Source: a virus. From it: a DNA stretch of 57,908 bases. This document shows, one piece after another, positions 7,553-15,698 of the stretch (positions within the stretch are counted from its first letter, which is position 1; each line of letters begins with the position of its first letter). The stretch spans positions 1 to 57,908 of the IMG/VR virus record IMGVR_UViG_3300033148_002172; one strand, written 5' to 3'. The position numbers and the translations under genes were made by a program. The notes under the pieces are model-generated. The model saw nothing but the letters and a program-made list of their open reading frames with translations. It was not told where the DNA came from and did no database searches.

Positions 7553-10163
7553 GGTCCCCCCACTCACATATCATGGCATCAACGAAGGACCCAAAGGATA
7601 TGGGCCAACATCTCTTCCTAGTGTCTCCGAATCTCAACTGTTTGCACTCTCCTTCAGCCAGCATCTTTACAGTGTTAGTAATGGTTGTGGCTTTGGGTCT
7701 ACTTATACCTGCGTATTGGTCCCAGTGATCATAGATTGCGCCAGCATTTACCCACACAACATTACTATCTACATCTTTCTTCACCCATAGATTACTAGCA
7801 GCGTAGTTCCCTTCTACCATTCCTAGCAACCGGTGTATCACTGTTAGTACTGCGGGTTTGTATCCCTGGTCTGCCACAAATTGGCGGTGCCAAGGTGACA
7901 TCTTACCTGATACTAAGAAGCGTCCTTGTCCCTCTAGCTTGCGGGTTTCTCTAAGCCACAACAGATGTTCAGCAAACCTACCCGGCTGGTTACTAGGCCT
8001 AATCCAATCCCGCACACCTTTACGCCCGCCCAACTTATCTAGGTAGTTGCGTGCTCCTGAGCCTGTGTTGATGTGTAGGATACGCTCAACAATGGCGTCG
8101 ACGCCATCCTTCCCTAAGGCCTTACGGAAGGGTATGCCATTCTCATCATTGGAACATACCAGGACCCGCAGGCTGGCGTTCAACGTGGCTGGTCCCTTGT
8201 GCTTCTGGTTAATAAAGTGGCTGGAGTTAGCTACATAATTCCTAAACACCTCACTAGCATTATGCTCAGCAAACTTACTATAGGTGATGCCTTCATCCGC
8301 ACCCAACAATGGGCACGTTAGTAGGCCCCCGTTGTGGCTACCCGTAATATGGTTGTAGTCACAGGGGGCACTACCCCATAAGCTAGCTATGCCGTGTATT
8401 AGTAGAGACTTCCCAGTACCCGGAGGTCCTTCCAAGTACAGGGCACAGATAGGTTCAGACCCCGTATAGGTTACAGCGGCTAACCAATTAAGCAGTCCCT
8501 CCACATCATCGCCACCGAGATGGTGCAACCACTCATCTATATCTTTGTGGTATGCTGCCTTGGTTGCAGCTAGTCTATGCACTCCCTGCATGATGATGCC
8601 TGCATCCGCTTCATACAGTGTACCCTCCTGTCCTGAAACAAACACCGTCTTATCTACGGCAGCACCATAGTTATTAAGGATGGTAGCCAGGGGCGTGCCC
8701 GCCTCGTACTCCGCAGCGAAGGGTAGGTTAGGTTCAGTGTACTTCTTATAATGCAGCAACAGACAATCACTGTCGGATGCTAGGTACCTGTAAGGGGATG
8801 TGGTAGTATCTAACTGGAATAGTCTACCGCCCTTCCCTACCTGCTTAATGGTTAGGGGATGCTCCGCACAGAACATGGTGCGTACTGCATCCTCATCTGC
8901 CTGCCTGTCGTCGATGACCTCCTTACACTTATCCCATACTTGTTGGGGTGTAGGACCCCGGCCCTGGGTAGAGAACACGGCTTGGTGTATGTATTTATAT
9001 AGGGTGGGGGCATCGGGTACCCGCCCCTTCTCAGCCAGCACACGGATAACATGGTAGGTACACTCCGCTAGCCTGTCCTTGTGTGGAGTGAGGGGTACAC
9101 CATCCCGCAACCTGTTGAAGTATGAGGAGTTGCGCCCCTTGAAGGCAACCTTTACTCTCTCCCACTCATACTTATCTGGTGTACCTGGGTTGGGGGGTGG
9201 TACATTACCTGAGTACTTGGCCTCTTCCTTGGTTTCCTGTCTATCACATACCCAAGCAGCCAGCTTCCAAGCATCCTCTAAAGATAGGTTGGGGGTAGCC
9301 TCTACACTTCTCCAGATGTAAGCTACTAATACTTCCGGGTCTCGGACATCCCCCATAGCTGCAATGCTTGCAAGCATGGAGCGGAGCACAGGGTAGGTGT
9401 GTCCATCCTGATCTGGGATAGGTCTGCCTAGTTTTAAGTAGGGGTACTTCCAGGCAGCTAACCATTGCTCGAAGGTTAGTTCCATAGGCTCATCCGGCAG
9501 GGTACCTGTAGGTGTAGTAGTGTTTGATATTGTTTGCAAGTCCCACTTATTCTTTGTGGATAGTTGTAAAGGGTTCAGGCTTCTGCCCTCCTCAATAGGT
9601 CCTAAGTCTACATAGGAGGCAAGCACTGTGCCATCCCGCTTAGCCCTTGGTAGTCTGAAAAATCTAGTCCACTCATAGCTGGCAGCATCTACCTCGATAC
9701 CTCTCTCTTCCAGAATAGACCCCAGGTTTCTTAAAAAACTATTAGCCATACCCACGGGGAGGGCAGGTTCCAGCTTCCACATGAGTCGGAAACCTGCCCT
9801 AGTGGTGTACCCTCCTACACTTAGGAACAGTGCCTCTGGTAGCGCATCAAACGCTTCCAGCACTGCGTTCTCCGCTACCTCTAACCCTTCCCACTGCGTG
9901 TGGTTGGGGTTGTCAATGTCGAAGATAGCCCAGTGTAGTTCGGGTTCTTGTCCTGCTGCTTTGAGAGCAGCAAGAGCGGGGATATTTAATCTAGGTTGTC
10001 TAGTTTCCTTAGGTACAAGGTAGCTCACGGCCATGGCATCTGTGCCTTGTGCCTCTTGAAACTCTTCTAGAGTTTTGTGTTCTGCAAAAAGGAGGTTGTT
10101 TAGTTTGTCTGGGTTACCATCCCATCCCCCGACTTTAACATCAGGGAAGATAGCTATCCTCAT
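7533..10163 (-). CDS. primase-helicase: archaeo-eukaryotic-type primase plus VirE/D5-like SF3 helicase
   Basis: About 876 aa. The N-terminal third has primase-like motifs: WAIFDIDN with a DxD-like centre, GYTTRAGFRLMWKLE and WTRFFRLPRAKRDG, the usual order in AEP primases. The C-terminal half is an SF3 ATPase with LYLEGPPGTGKS (K589 when counted from an ATG at 10175), a following acidic strand LLGADEG, and VLVCSNDENGIPFRKA. It would prime and unwind at the replication fork. I chose the ATG at 10161-10163 because GGAGGG lies just upstream; the ATG at 10173-10175 contains that site within its own codons. It is the first large gene of the replication cassette. Confidence 0.88.
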   Translation of the reverse strand: MRIAIFPDVKVGGWDGNPDKLNNLLFAEHKTLEEFQEAQGTDAMAVSYLVPKETRQPRLNIPALAALKAAGQEPELHWAIFDIDNPNHTQWEGLEVAENAVLEAFDALPEALFLSVGGYTTRAGFRLMWKLEPALPVGMANSFLRNLGSILEERGIEVDAASYEWTRFFRLPRAKRDGTVLASYVDLGPIEEGRSLNPLQLSTKNKWDLQTISNTTTPTGTLPDEPMELTFEQWLAAWKYPYLKLGRPIPDQDGHTYPVLRSMLASIAAMGDVRDPEVLVAYIWRSVEATPNLSLEDAWKLAAWVCDRQETKEEAKYSGNVPPPNPGTPDKYEWERVKVAFKGRNSSYFNRLRDGVPLTPHKDRLAECTYHVIRVLAEKGRVPDAPTLYKYIHQAVFSTQGRGPTPQQVWDKCKEVIDDRQADEDAVRTMFCAEHPLTIKQVGKGGRLFQLDTTTSPYRYLASDSDCLLLHYKKYTEPNLPFAAEYEAGTPLATILNNYGAAVDKTVFVSGQEGTLYEADAGIIMQGVHRLAATKAAYHKDIDEWLHHLGGDDVEGLLNWLAAVTYTGSEPICALYLEGPPGTGKSLLIHGIASLWGSAPCDYNHITGSHNGGLLTCPLLGADEGITYSKFAEHNASEVFRNYVANSSHFINQKHKGPATLNASLRVLVCSNDENGIPFRKALGKDGVDAIVERILHINTGSGARNYLDKLGGRKGVRDWIRPSNQPGRFAEHLLWLRETRKLEGQGRFLVSGKMSPWHRQFVADQGYKPAVLTVIHRLLGMVEGNYAASNLWVKKDVDSNVVWVNAGAIYDHWDQYAGISRPKATTITNTVKMLAEGECKQLRFGDTRKRCWPISFGSFVDAMICEWGDHGYTER

Positions 10164-10198
10164 CCCACCCTCCATAGTTAGTTAGTTAAGTTGTGCGG

Positions 10199-10477
10199 CT
10201 ACGCATCTGCTATAAAGGTAGACTGTGGTTTATCTAGAGAACATACCTCCATAACATCCACTACCAGTTGGATAAACTTACGGGGAGGCATCCCCTCTAC
10301 CGCCGCTATAGATATAGCCGTGGTGATTATTAAGGATAAGGCAAAGGGTGTGTTGCCTAGTTCGGATAGCTTCTCTACAAAGTCTTCATGGGCTGCTACT
10401 AAAGTAATAGCCGTGTCCCTTGATATGTTTAACTCTTTCACTAGCTGATCAATTTCTAGTCCTTCTATGTCTACCAT
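10199..10477 (-). CDS. hypothetical protein, 92 aa
   Basis: Unrecognised. It is mostly helical and amphipathic (MVDIEGLEIDQLVKELN, AHEDFVEKLSELGN), with a hydrophobic stretch ALSLIITTAISIAAVEG that could be a buried helix rather than a membrane span. GAGGAG precedes the ATG by seven bases. It overlaps the zinc-ribbon gene upstream by 7 bases and sits just before the primase-helicase. Confidence 0.75.
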   Translation of the reverse strand: MVDIEGLEIDQLVKELNISRDTAITLVAAHEDFVEKLSELGNTPFALSLIITTAISIAAVEGMPPRKFIQLVVDVMEVCSLDKPQSTFIADA

Positions 10478-10710
10478 TTTGTACTCCTCGCTCTGTGTCC
10501 GTTACTTGTTATTACTACCTCTACCGTACTCCACTTATCCTGGCAATCTAAACACTTCCTCTTTCTGAAAATGTAATTGGTGCCCCACCTCTTCTCTACA
10601 CATACGGGGGTTTGCCTGAGCTTCTTGCCCGATGGTGTAAGCCGGGCGCTCCCTGCTGCCCGGCTATCCGCTACATTAACCTGCATACTACCACACTTCG
10701 GACACCTCAT
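10471..10710 (-). CDS. NrdR-like zinc-ribbon protein, 79 aa
   Basis: The protein begins MRCPKCGSMQVNVADSR and later has RKRKCLDCQDKWSTVEV, which together resemble the N-terminal zinc ribbon of the ribonucleotide reductase repressor NrdR (MxCPxCG ... SR ... RRREC..C...F.T.E). The ATP-cone domain of NrdR is missing. A roughly 30-residue insert separates the two CxxC pairs. The ATG overlaps the upstream TGA (ATGA) and has GGAGG four to five bases upstream. It might bind nucleic acid or a host transcription component. The resemblance is by motif only. Confidence 0.7.
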   Translation of the reverse strand: MRCPKCGSMQVNVADSRAAGSARLTPSGKKLRQTPVCVEKRWGTNYIFRKRKCLDCQDKWSTVEVVITSNGHRARSTKW

Positions 10711-11306
10711 GAGTCCTCCAATAGGGTATAGGTAAACTTCTCCCACCCGGTATGCCCTATCTGCTTCTGGCATAGGTAGATGAGTTCCCTATAATCTTTA
10801 GTGTTCTGAAACACTTGACATCCTGCACTCCAATTTCCTATTAACTCGGTAGACTTATTCTCTGTGTAAGGATTCATACTAGATGCGTGTATATTAATAC
10901 CAAACATTCCCCTCTCTGCCGCAACGTGGTCGTACTTGTTATCCCTGTTAGCATCCCTGTACACAGACACTATGCTCTTCTGCACCAAGGCTAAGTACTT
11001 GGTACTCCCGTGGTTGCCCAGCTTGTATGCGCTGCGGTATTGTCCGGGTACTAGGATAGCGGTACCACTTGCATTGAAGTCCTCGCTAGCTGTCTCCAGG
11101 TAGTACTTACCTGGGTCCGTGGTTATCGGCCAGTACCTGCCTACCCACTGCCCCTCTACCTTATAGATACAACAGAGCATGTCATCGAACTCATTAGTTA
11201 GTTGCCAACCTGCTCGCCTAATAGCTACGATGTTCAGGTCATAGTCTCCCTGTGTGAATACCTCATATCCCTGGGCCTTAACTCGTTGTAGTACGGGTGG
11301 TAGCAT
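10707..11306 (-). CDS. L,D-transpeptidase-like (YkuD-type) protein, possible cell-wall enzyme
   Basis: A 199-aa protein containing FGINIHASS (His about 140), then 22 residues later WSAGCQVF (Cys about 163). The H...SxGC pattern is that of L,D-transpeptidase-fold enzymes and related phage cell-wall hydrolases that act on peptidoglycan stem peptides. No signal peptide is visible, so export would need a holin or another route. The ATG at 11304-11306 has AAGGAGGGG upstream, which decides the start. No other endolysin candidate is obvious, so this is the best one, though it sits in the leftward block and not next to a classic lysis cassette. Confidence 0.55.
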   Translation of the reverse strand: MLPPVLQRVKAQGYEVFTQGDYDLNIVAIRRAGWQLTNEFDDMLCCIYKVEGQWVGRYWPITTDPGKYYLETASEDFNASGTAILVPGQYRSAYKLGNHGSTKYLALVQKSIVSVYRDANRDNKYDHVAAERGMFGINIHASSMNPYTENKSTELIGNWSAGCQVFQNTKDYRELIYLCQKQIGHTGWEKFTYTLLEDS

Positions 11307-11514
11307 GTGCCCCTCCTTGGGTTGGTCCATCTATATACCCTAACCTTATTAGGTTGGCGGCTGTTCTTCCGTAGTGTCCCTGTAATTTCCAAGCTAGCCC
11401 GGTGTTTACCAGCTCTTGGAATAGGTTTAGTAGTTCCGTTTGGTCTGCTAGGGGCACGGTGCAGTCACCTATATCCCCTTGCTCGTATGCTATTATCTTA
11501 CTTACATCTAACAT
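11278..11514 (-). CDS. conserved-type phage protein, 78 aa
   Basis: The sequence LLNLFQELVNTGLAWKLQGHYG followed by RTAANLIRLGYI is a pattern I recognise from small hypothetical proteins scattered through many phages, with no known function. GGGAGG lies six bases before the ATG. The gene overlaps the L,D-transpeptidase-like gene by 29 bases and the basic 50-aa gene by 7. Confidence 0.8.
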   Translation of the reverse strand: MLDVSKIIAYEQGDIGDCTVPLADQTELLNLFQELVNTGLAWKLQGHYGRTAANLIRLGYIDGPTQGGAHATTRTTTS

Positions 11515-11660
11515 ATCTTACCTCCCTTGTGTTTCTTATGGCGTTGCCTTTTACCCTTACCCTTCTTACCCTCTCCTCTTGTACCCTTGTTTTTATGAGC
11601 ACCCGCACCGGCCCCTCCCCTAAGAGAGTGGGCTTCCGCGCACACGTTTCTCCTCTTCAT
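11508..11660 (-). CDS. very basic microprotein, 50 aa
   Basis: A short gene filling the gap between the FmdB-like gene and the 78-aa gene. The protein starts MKRRNVCAEAHSLRGG and its second half is almost entirely Lys, Arg, His and Gly (GEGKKGKGKRQRHKKHKGGK). AGGAGG is placed five to six bases before the ATG, and the stop overlaps the next start, so expression is likely. It resembles a disordered nucleic-acid-binding or ribosomal-protein-like tail. Function unknown. Confidence 0.65.
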   Translation of the reverse strand: MKRRNVCAEAHSLRGGAGAGAHKNKGTRGEGKKGKGKRQRHKKHKGGKIC

Positions 11661-11661
11661 C

Positions 11662-11844
11662 TTATCCTCCTTTACTGTATCCATCTTTATACCAGCCGCC
11701 CCCCACCAGGATGAAGGAGCTGCGGCTAATCTTCTTAGTCATAGAGACCTTGCACCTATCACAAGTAGGTGCCGGGTCTTTGTGTTGTTGCATTACTTCT
11801 GTATCTTTGGCGCATTGAGGGCACCGGAACTCATAGATAGGCAT
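11662..11844 (-). CDS. FmdB-like zinc-ribbon protein, 60 aa
   Basis: It starts MPIYEFRCPQCAKDTEV and has a second pair PTCDRCK, giving the CxxC...CxxC ribbon and the characteristic MPxYEFRCxxC opening of the FmdB/CxxC regulatory family. The C-terminus ends in a flexible GGGWYKDGYSKGG tail, also common in that family. Function in phages is unknown, and nucleic-acid or protein binding is likely. The stop is one base from the next ATG. Confidence 0.85.
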   Translation of the reverse strand: MPIYEFRCPQCAKDTEVMQQHKDPAPTCDRCKVSMTKKISRSSFILVGGGWYKDGYSKGG

Positions 11845-11846
11845 GG

Positions 11847-12068
11847 CTACTCCACTGGTAGTATGAGCACACCCGGTGATGCCGCGTTCATTAACATGGG
11901 CACACCGAATTCGTTAATGTATAAAAAGGGTAGGGTGTCTACCCTGCCTAGTGTGGTGATGCCTGTTGGTAGTCGCACAAACACCAGCACAGTATCATCT
12001 TGTATGATGTGTTGACCTGCCCTCCAATACCCATCCTCTCCCAGGCTAAGAGGGTTCCACCTACTCAT
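11847..12068 (-). CDS. hypothetical protein, 73 aa
   Basis: Unrecognised, probably beta-rich (DDTVLVFVRLPTGITTLGRV, FLYINEFGVPML). The ATG at 12066-12068 lies inside the end of the upstream gene, with AAGG as a weak site; a TTG fifteen bases earlier is the alternative. Confidence 0.65.
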   Translation of the reverse strand: MSRWNPLSLGEDGYWRAGQHIIQDDTVLVFVRLPTGITTLGRVDTLPFLYINEFGVPMLMNAASPGVLILPVE

Positions 12069-12354
12069 ACTTAACCTTACCAAAGGCTCGCATTTGTAAG
12101 GCCTTGTCTGTATTCTCTGTGGGTTTAAGGGTTTCTAACCACTGCACAGGTACAAAGTGAAACCCCTCTGGTAGGCCCTCTACCCCGTATAGTTTATATG
12201 TCATAGCGGCATCGCACAAATGATAACTAGAGCATGGGTCTACTTCAGCTAGTAGTATCCCCTCCTTACTATATGTTATAAACTGTGCCCAGTAAGAGGA
12301 CTCCCTTACTAGCTTATCGACTACACCCTGTAATTTTGTACCGAAATCTATCAT
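12061..12354 (-). CDS. hypothetical protein, 97 aa
   Basis: Unrecognised. An N-terminal helix (MIDFGTKLQGVVDKLVRES) is followed by a mixed region with FHFVPVQWLETLKP. A strong AAGGAGG site precedes the ATG, which overlaps the upstream TGA as ATGA. Member of the early leftward gene string. Confidence 0.75.
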   Translation of the reverse strand: MIDFGTKLQGVVDKLVRESSYWAQFITYSKEGILLAEVDPCSSYHLCDAAMTYKLYGVEGLPEGFHFVPVQWLETLKPTENTDKALQMRAFGKVKYE

Positions 12355-12623
12355 AATCCTGCCTCCTTAGGTAGCACCTTTATGTGTGGTGAGGGGGGAA
12401 CTTCTATACTAACAATGAATAGCACACTAGGCAACCGCCATCCTCTGGGCCTTGCCTGTGTACTTATCCGTCTAACCTGCCCCTCGTTATACCCCTCATA
12501 CAATCCCCAGGCTGCATCCAGGGCCGCATCCCTACTATCAAACATGTTGGGGTAACGCATCTGTGGGTATCCCATAACGCGCCACTCGTTTTGCTCCCAC
12601 TGTAGTAGGATGTACCTAGTCAT
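12351..12623 (-). CDS. hypothetical protein, 90 aa
   Basis: Unrecognised. It opens MTRYILLQWEQNEWRVMGYP and contains FDSRDAALDAAWGLYEGY, a strand-then-helix pattern. GGGGAGG is close to the ATG. It overlaps both neighbours by 4 to 8 bases. Confidence 0.75.
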   Translation of the reverse strand: MTRYILLQWEQNEWRVMGYPQMRYPNMFDSRDAALDAAWGLYEGYNEGQVRRISTQARPRGWRLPSVLFIVSIEVPPSPHIKVLPKEAGL

Positions 12624-12939
12624 CTACCTCCCCGTGTAGTTTGTCCAATGCACGGCACCCATCCGCTTCCGCATCCCTAACAATACCCCAGAACTCCTTC
12701 TCGGTAAAGGGGAAACTTATAGAGCGGGGCGTTAGCTCTCCCACATACCCTTTGAAGTCAGTATACCCAGCCACATGTACGGTAGTGGTGACCCAGAATG
12801 TAACACTACATGCCGTATCCTTTTGTAGGGTGTTAGTTATGGAGACCTCCATATCTACCTGTCGCCCCGTAGTACCATCCTCTCCTAGCTCCTCGCATAG
12901 TTCCTCTAAAGTATATATATCCCCTCTATCATTGCTCAT
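12616..12939 (-). CDS. hypothetical acidic protein, 107 aa
   Basis: Unrecognised. It is acidic at both ends (RGDIYTLEELCEELGED, DKLHGEVDD) with a beta-rich middle (CSVTFWVTTTVHVAGYTDF). GGGAGG lies five bases before the ATG, which overlaps the upstream TGA. Acidic early proteins of this size sometimes mimic DNA or inhibit host enzymes; here that is only speculation. Confidence 0.75.
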   Translation of the reverse strand: MSNDRGDIYTLEELCEELGEDGTTGRQVDMEVSITNTLQKDTACSVTFWVTTTVHVAGYTDFKGYVGELTPRSISFPFTEKEFWGIVRDAEADGCRALDKLHGEVDD

Positions 12940-13376
12940 ATCTGCCTCCCCTCATCTAACCCTAATGCTTTGGACCACTCATCTGTCCAGCTTATCCTGC
13001 CCTTGCACATACCTATGAGCATAGCGAAGGTGTCTAACCTATCGAACGTATCGCTGTCCACCTTCCAGGTAGAGCTAAGGGCACTACCTAACCAGCCCGT
13101 ACCTCCGGGGATGACTCGGTGCCAGCGGAGCCGCTCGAATAGTACACTACCTTCCTGACCCTCGCTCTTCCTGGGTTTAGTTATGAACCTGAAGCGGTTA
13201 CCTCTAGTAGTGGTACATAGGTCTACCATCTCCACGATAGTATCCTCTTGGACACCCTCGCTTAGCTTTAGCTTACCCCACAGCTCGGCAAGTCCTTTAA
13301 TGAACCGCTCCCTAGCCTTTGCAGACTCTTGGTTGTTGTGTGCTCTGCCTATACTGTGTCGTTTGCGTGTAGTCAT
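12936..13376 (-). CDS. hypothetical protein, 146 aa
   Basis: Unrecognised. It has a basic N-terminus (MTTRKRHSIGRAHNNQESAK) and a central charged region (RFRFITKPRKSEGQEGSV). AGGAGG precedes the ATG by six bases, and a 52-base gap separates it from the next gene upstream, one of the few non-overlapping junctions here. Confidence 0.75.
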   Translation of the reverse strand: MTTRKRHSIGRAHNNQESAKARERFIKGLAELWGKLKLSEGVQEDTIVEMVDLCTTTRGNRFRFITKPRKSEGQEGSVLFERLRWHRVIPGGTGWLGSALSSTWKVDSDTFDRLDTFAMLIGMCKGRISWTDEWSKALGLDEGRQI

Positions 13377-13428
13377 ATCAATCCTCCTGTGTATTTGTAA
13401 CCTTTATTAGCTTAGCTATCAACTTCTA

Positions 13429-13923
13429 TCAGTAGTCCCTCCAATCGCCCCTTATACACTCGTAATACTGGCGCGCTTCCCGCTCGGACCAGAACTGGTG
13501 CTTGTATTCCTGGTATCCTTCCGGGCACCGCCATGGTGTAGGGTAGTTCTCTAGGGGGGTAGGTACTGCATCCTTCCCTAGCATATCCCTAAGTTTCCGG
13601 GATGGGCGCGGGATGCCTTCAGGTTTATAGTAGGATACACCCCATACCCTGGGTGCCTGCTGGTCATACCCTACAATAGAGACCAGTGCGTACATCCTTA
13701 CAAGTAGGATTAGCTTAGCCTTATTGCCTCCCGTAGGTGTGTCATGTTCTAACCTGCCTACTCGGTACTCCCTCTGCACCCTCCTGTTGGTGCCCTTTAG
13801 TACGGGGGTGTCAAACCTACCCGCACCCAGCACTGTCTCGGCCATGTGTGCCGTCATGTTATTGCGGGTAGTCCAATCATACTCAAAGTCCCTGAAGCCT
13901 TGCTCGAATAGCTTATTATGCAC
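13429..13923 (-). CDS. hypothetical protein, 164 aa
   Basis: Unrecognised. It contains AKLILLVRMYALVSIVGYDQ, probably a buried strand-helix, and a C-terminus rich in aromatic residues (CPEGYQEYKHQFWSEREA). It starts at a GTG with GGAGGT six bases upstream, inside the end of the preceding gene. Confidence 0.75.
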   Translation of the reverse strand: MHNKLFEQGFRDFEYDWTTRNNMTAHMAETVLGAGRFDTPVLKGTNRRVQREYRVGRLEHDTPTGGNKAKLILLVRMYALVSIVGYDQQAPRVWGVSYYKPEGIPRPSRKLRDMLGKDAVPTPLENYPTPWRCPEGYQEYKHQFWSEREARQYYECIRGDWRDY

Positions 13924-14242
13924 GTTTCACCTCCACTCTGGTTACTAATACTAGATACATTAACTCTCCACCTCCGGGTACACTGGTATCATACACCGTA
14001 AAGGATGCACCCACGTTACCCTCCCCTGCCTGGTCTGCATACAGGGATACATCTGATAGCATCCAATCCTCTCCTCCTAATACCTTCTTAATTACAGGGC
14101 CATCCTTATCCTCAACAGCTCGGATACCCTCATCCAGGCTAGCGTATAGGCCATACCGCTTGCGGTCTACACTATACTCACACCCACAATACTCCACATC
14201 ATTATGTACCTCTACCTCTACCTCGTAAACATACTGCAGCAT
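13916..14242 (-). CDS. hypothetical protein, 108 aa
   Basis: Unrecognised, acidic and probably beta-rich (YEVEVEVHNDVEYCGCEYSV; TVYDTSVPGGGELMYLVLVT). I chose the ATG at 14240-14242; the GTG immediately before it is the alternative. GGAGG lies six bases upstream. It overlaps the upstream gene by 41 bases. Confidence 0.7.
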   Translation of the reverse strand: MLQYVYEVEVEVHNDVEYCGCEYSVDRKRYGLYASLDEGIRAVEDKDGPVIKKVLGGEDWMLSDVSLYADQAGEGNVGASFTVYDTSVPGGGELMYLVLVTRVEVKRA

Positions 14243-14705
14243 CACTCACCTCCACTGGTTCATCATCATCACACATACAACCATGATGCCCTGCCACCCT
14301 TGGCCTCAAGCAATACGAACAGTCTGCTGGTCCGGTGAGCGGTGAGCCGATAGCCTCGTTGTATGCTGCGCATCCACCTGCCATCCCTGCCATCATAGCT
14401 TCCTCACTGGCCTCTTGAAATTCCCCTCGTGTTAATGTCAGGCATCGCTGAAAGGCATCTGCGTCCAGGGGTTTGTTTAGTGCCCGCCAATACTCATCCC
14501 AATGCCTATGCCTAGCGGTCATTAGCTTAGCATGTCCTGGCTCGTATTGGGCATCTGCTAGGTAGCCGTACTGCCTTTCGGTTACATCCTCTAGTATTTT
14601 GATGACTGCTATAGAGTCGGATGCTTCCTCAATCCTATCCCATATAGCCCTAAGGCGGGCGGCCCTGCTTTGGGAAGCCAGCAATCTGTGTAGTCGGTTA
14701 CCCAT
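14202..14705 (-). CDS. hypothetical protein with a small Cys/His cluster, 167 aa
   Basis: A mostly helical protein with a C-terminal cluster CSYCLRPRVAGHHGCMCDDD that could hold a metal ion (four Cys and two His). Function unknown. The ATG at 14703-14705 is inside the end of the upstream gene and follows AGAGGTGG; an ATG fifteen bases earlier would add five residues. Confidence 0.7.
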   Translation of the reverse strand: MGNRLHRLLASQSRAARLRAIWDRIEEASDSIAVIKILEDVTERQYGYLADAQYEPGHAKLMTARHRHWDEYWRALNKPLDADAFQRCLTLTRGEFQEASEEAMMAGMAGGCAAYNEAIGSPLTGPADCSYCLRPRVAGHHGCMCDDDEPVEVSDAAVCLRGRGRGT

Positions 14706-15072
14706 ATACCACCTCTCCATATAACCCTACCTGTACAATGGCATCGGCATCCCCTGCATCGAAGTCCCAGTCATAGGTAGCGCACCCCTCATAGGCCTCC
14801 TTCCATTTGTCCTTCCACCACTGCGGTGTCTCCTCATACCGCCCTCGGTCGGCATCATAACCCCCACCCTTGGCTAGTATGTTTATCCCCTTACGCACCG
14901 TAGCTACCGTGATGGTATGCTTAGCGGGCTTATCCTCAGACGCCTCAATCTCATACCCTACCGCCGTGCTGCCATCCCATCTATCTATCTGGAACCAATA
15001 ATTAATGCCTCCCTCTACCGCTGTTACTAAAATATCCTCATACGCCTCTAACCTTGGTGTTCTCTTTGCCAT
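14698..15072 (-). CDS. hypothetical protein, 124 aa
   Basis: Unrecognised. Contains INYWFQIDRWDGSTAVGYE and HTITVATVRKGINILAKGGG, followed by an acidic tail (ATYDWDFDAGDADAIVQ). GGAGG precedes the ATG, which overlaps the upstream stop (TGATG). Confidence 0.75.
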   Translation of the reverse strand: MAKRTPRLEAYEDILVTAVEGGINYWFQIDRWDGSTAVGYEIEASEDKPAKHTITVATVRKGINILAKGGGYDADRGRYEETPQWWKDKWKEAYEGCATYDWDFDAGDADAIVQVGLYGEVVYG

Positions 15073-15611
15073 CACTTACCTCCTGTTGTATACACTGGTT
15101 TACCATTTGTCACCATCATCTGCACCCCTGCACCTGTTACTATCACACAGAACGCTCCGCTTATCGGCTTGCCTGTATCGCTCAACACAAATGTGTCGTT
15201 CTTATACGGGTTGTACCGTATCCGTGGTCCCTTACTAATACCGTTACCCCCCTTGTTATGCCTACTCATAAGCCAGTCATCCCCATTTGTATATCCCTCC
15301 GCTGCCCAGGGGGGTATAACCCTACCCCGTACCCACGCGTGTACGTTCTTCCTATTGGTACGTCGTACCCTATCCCTACCCGCAGGCTGCACCGTAAAGG
15401 TTACATCCTCTAGCGCTACTAGAATAGTGTGGGCGAATACCTTCTTAGTCTTAGCATCCCTAACGCTAAGCATCCCCCGGTGTACGTTGTAGTATACCTC
15501 TACCACCTTGCCGATATGCTCACCCCTATCACTCTCGAATAGGGTGCTATCCTTAAGGTCATCCCCCTTAGCCTTTAGCTTAGCCTTCGCTATGTGTTCA
15601 CTATAATCCAT
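15072..15611 (-). CDS. hypothetical protein, 179 aa
   Basis: A basic, beta-rich protein with VEVYYNVHRGMLSVRDAKT, RVRRTNRKNVHAWVRGRV and IRYNPYKNDTFVL. The RKNVHAWVRG type of segment recurs in uncharacterised proteins of lytic phages as far as I recall, but I cannot name a function. AGGAGG precedes the ATG and lies at the end of the 27-aa membrane peptide gene. Confidence 0.75.
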   Translation of the reverse strand: MDYSEHIAKAKLKAKGDDLKDSTLFESDRGEHIGKVVEVYYNVHRGMLSVRDAKTKKVFAHTILVALEDVTFTVQPAGRDRVRRTNRKNVHAWVRGRVIPPWAAEGYTNGDDWLMSRHNKGGNGISKGPRIRYNPYKNDTFVLSDTGKPISGAFCVIVTGAGVQMMVTNGKPVYTTGGK

Positions 15612-15614
15612 TAC

Positions 15615-15698
15615 TTACCTCCTATTGCGCCACACTATTGCATACACCATTATTACTATACCTCCCCATATTAGTAGGGTCATACCCCCACTAATCAT
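15615..15698 (-). CDS. single-helix membrane peptide, 27 aa
   Basis: A tiny gene translating to MISGGMTLLIWGGIVIMVYA and ending in WRNRR. It is one hydrophobic helix with a positive C-terminal tail, so it should insert in the inner membrane. AGGAG lies a few bases upstream, the ATG overlaps the previous TGA as ATGA, and its own last codons form the ribosome binding site of the next gene. Role unknown: a membrane toxin, superinfection factor or regulator are possibilities. Confidence 0.6.
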   Translation of the reverse strand: MISGGMTLLIWGGIVIMVYAIVWRNRR

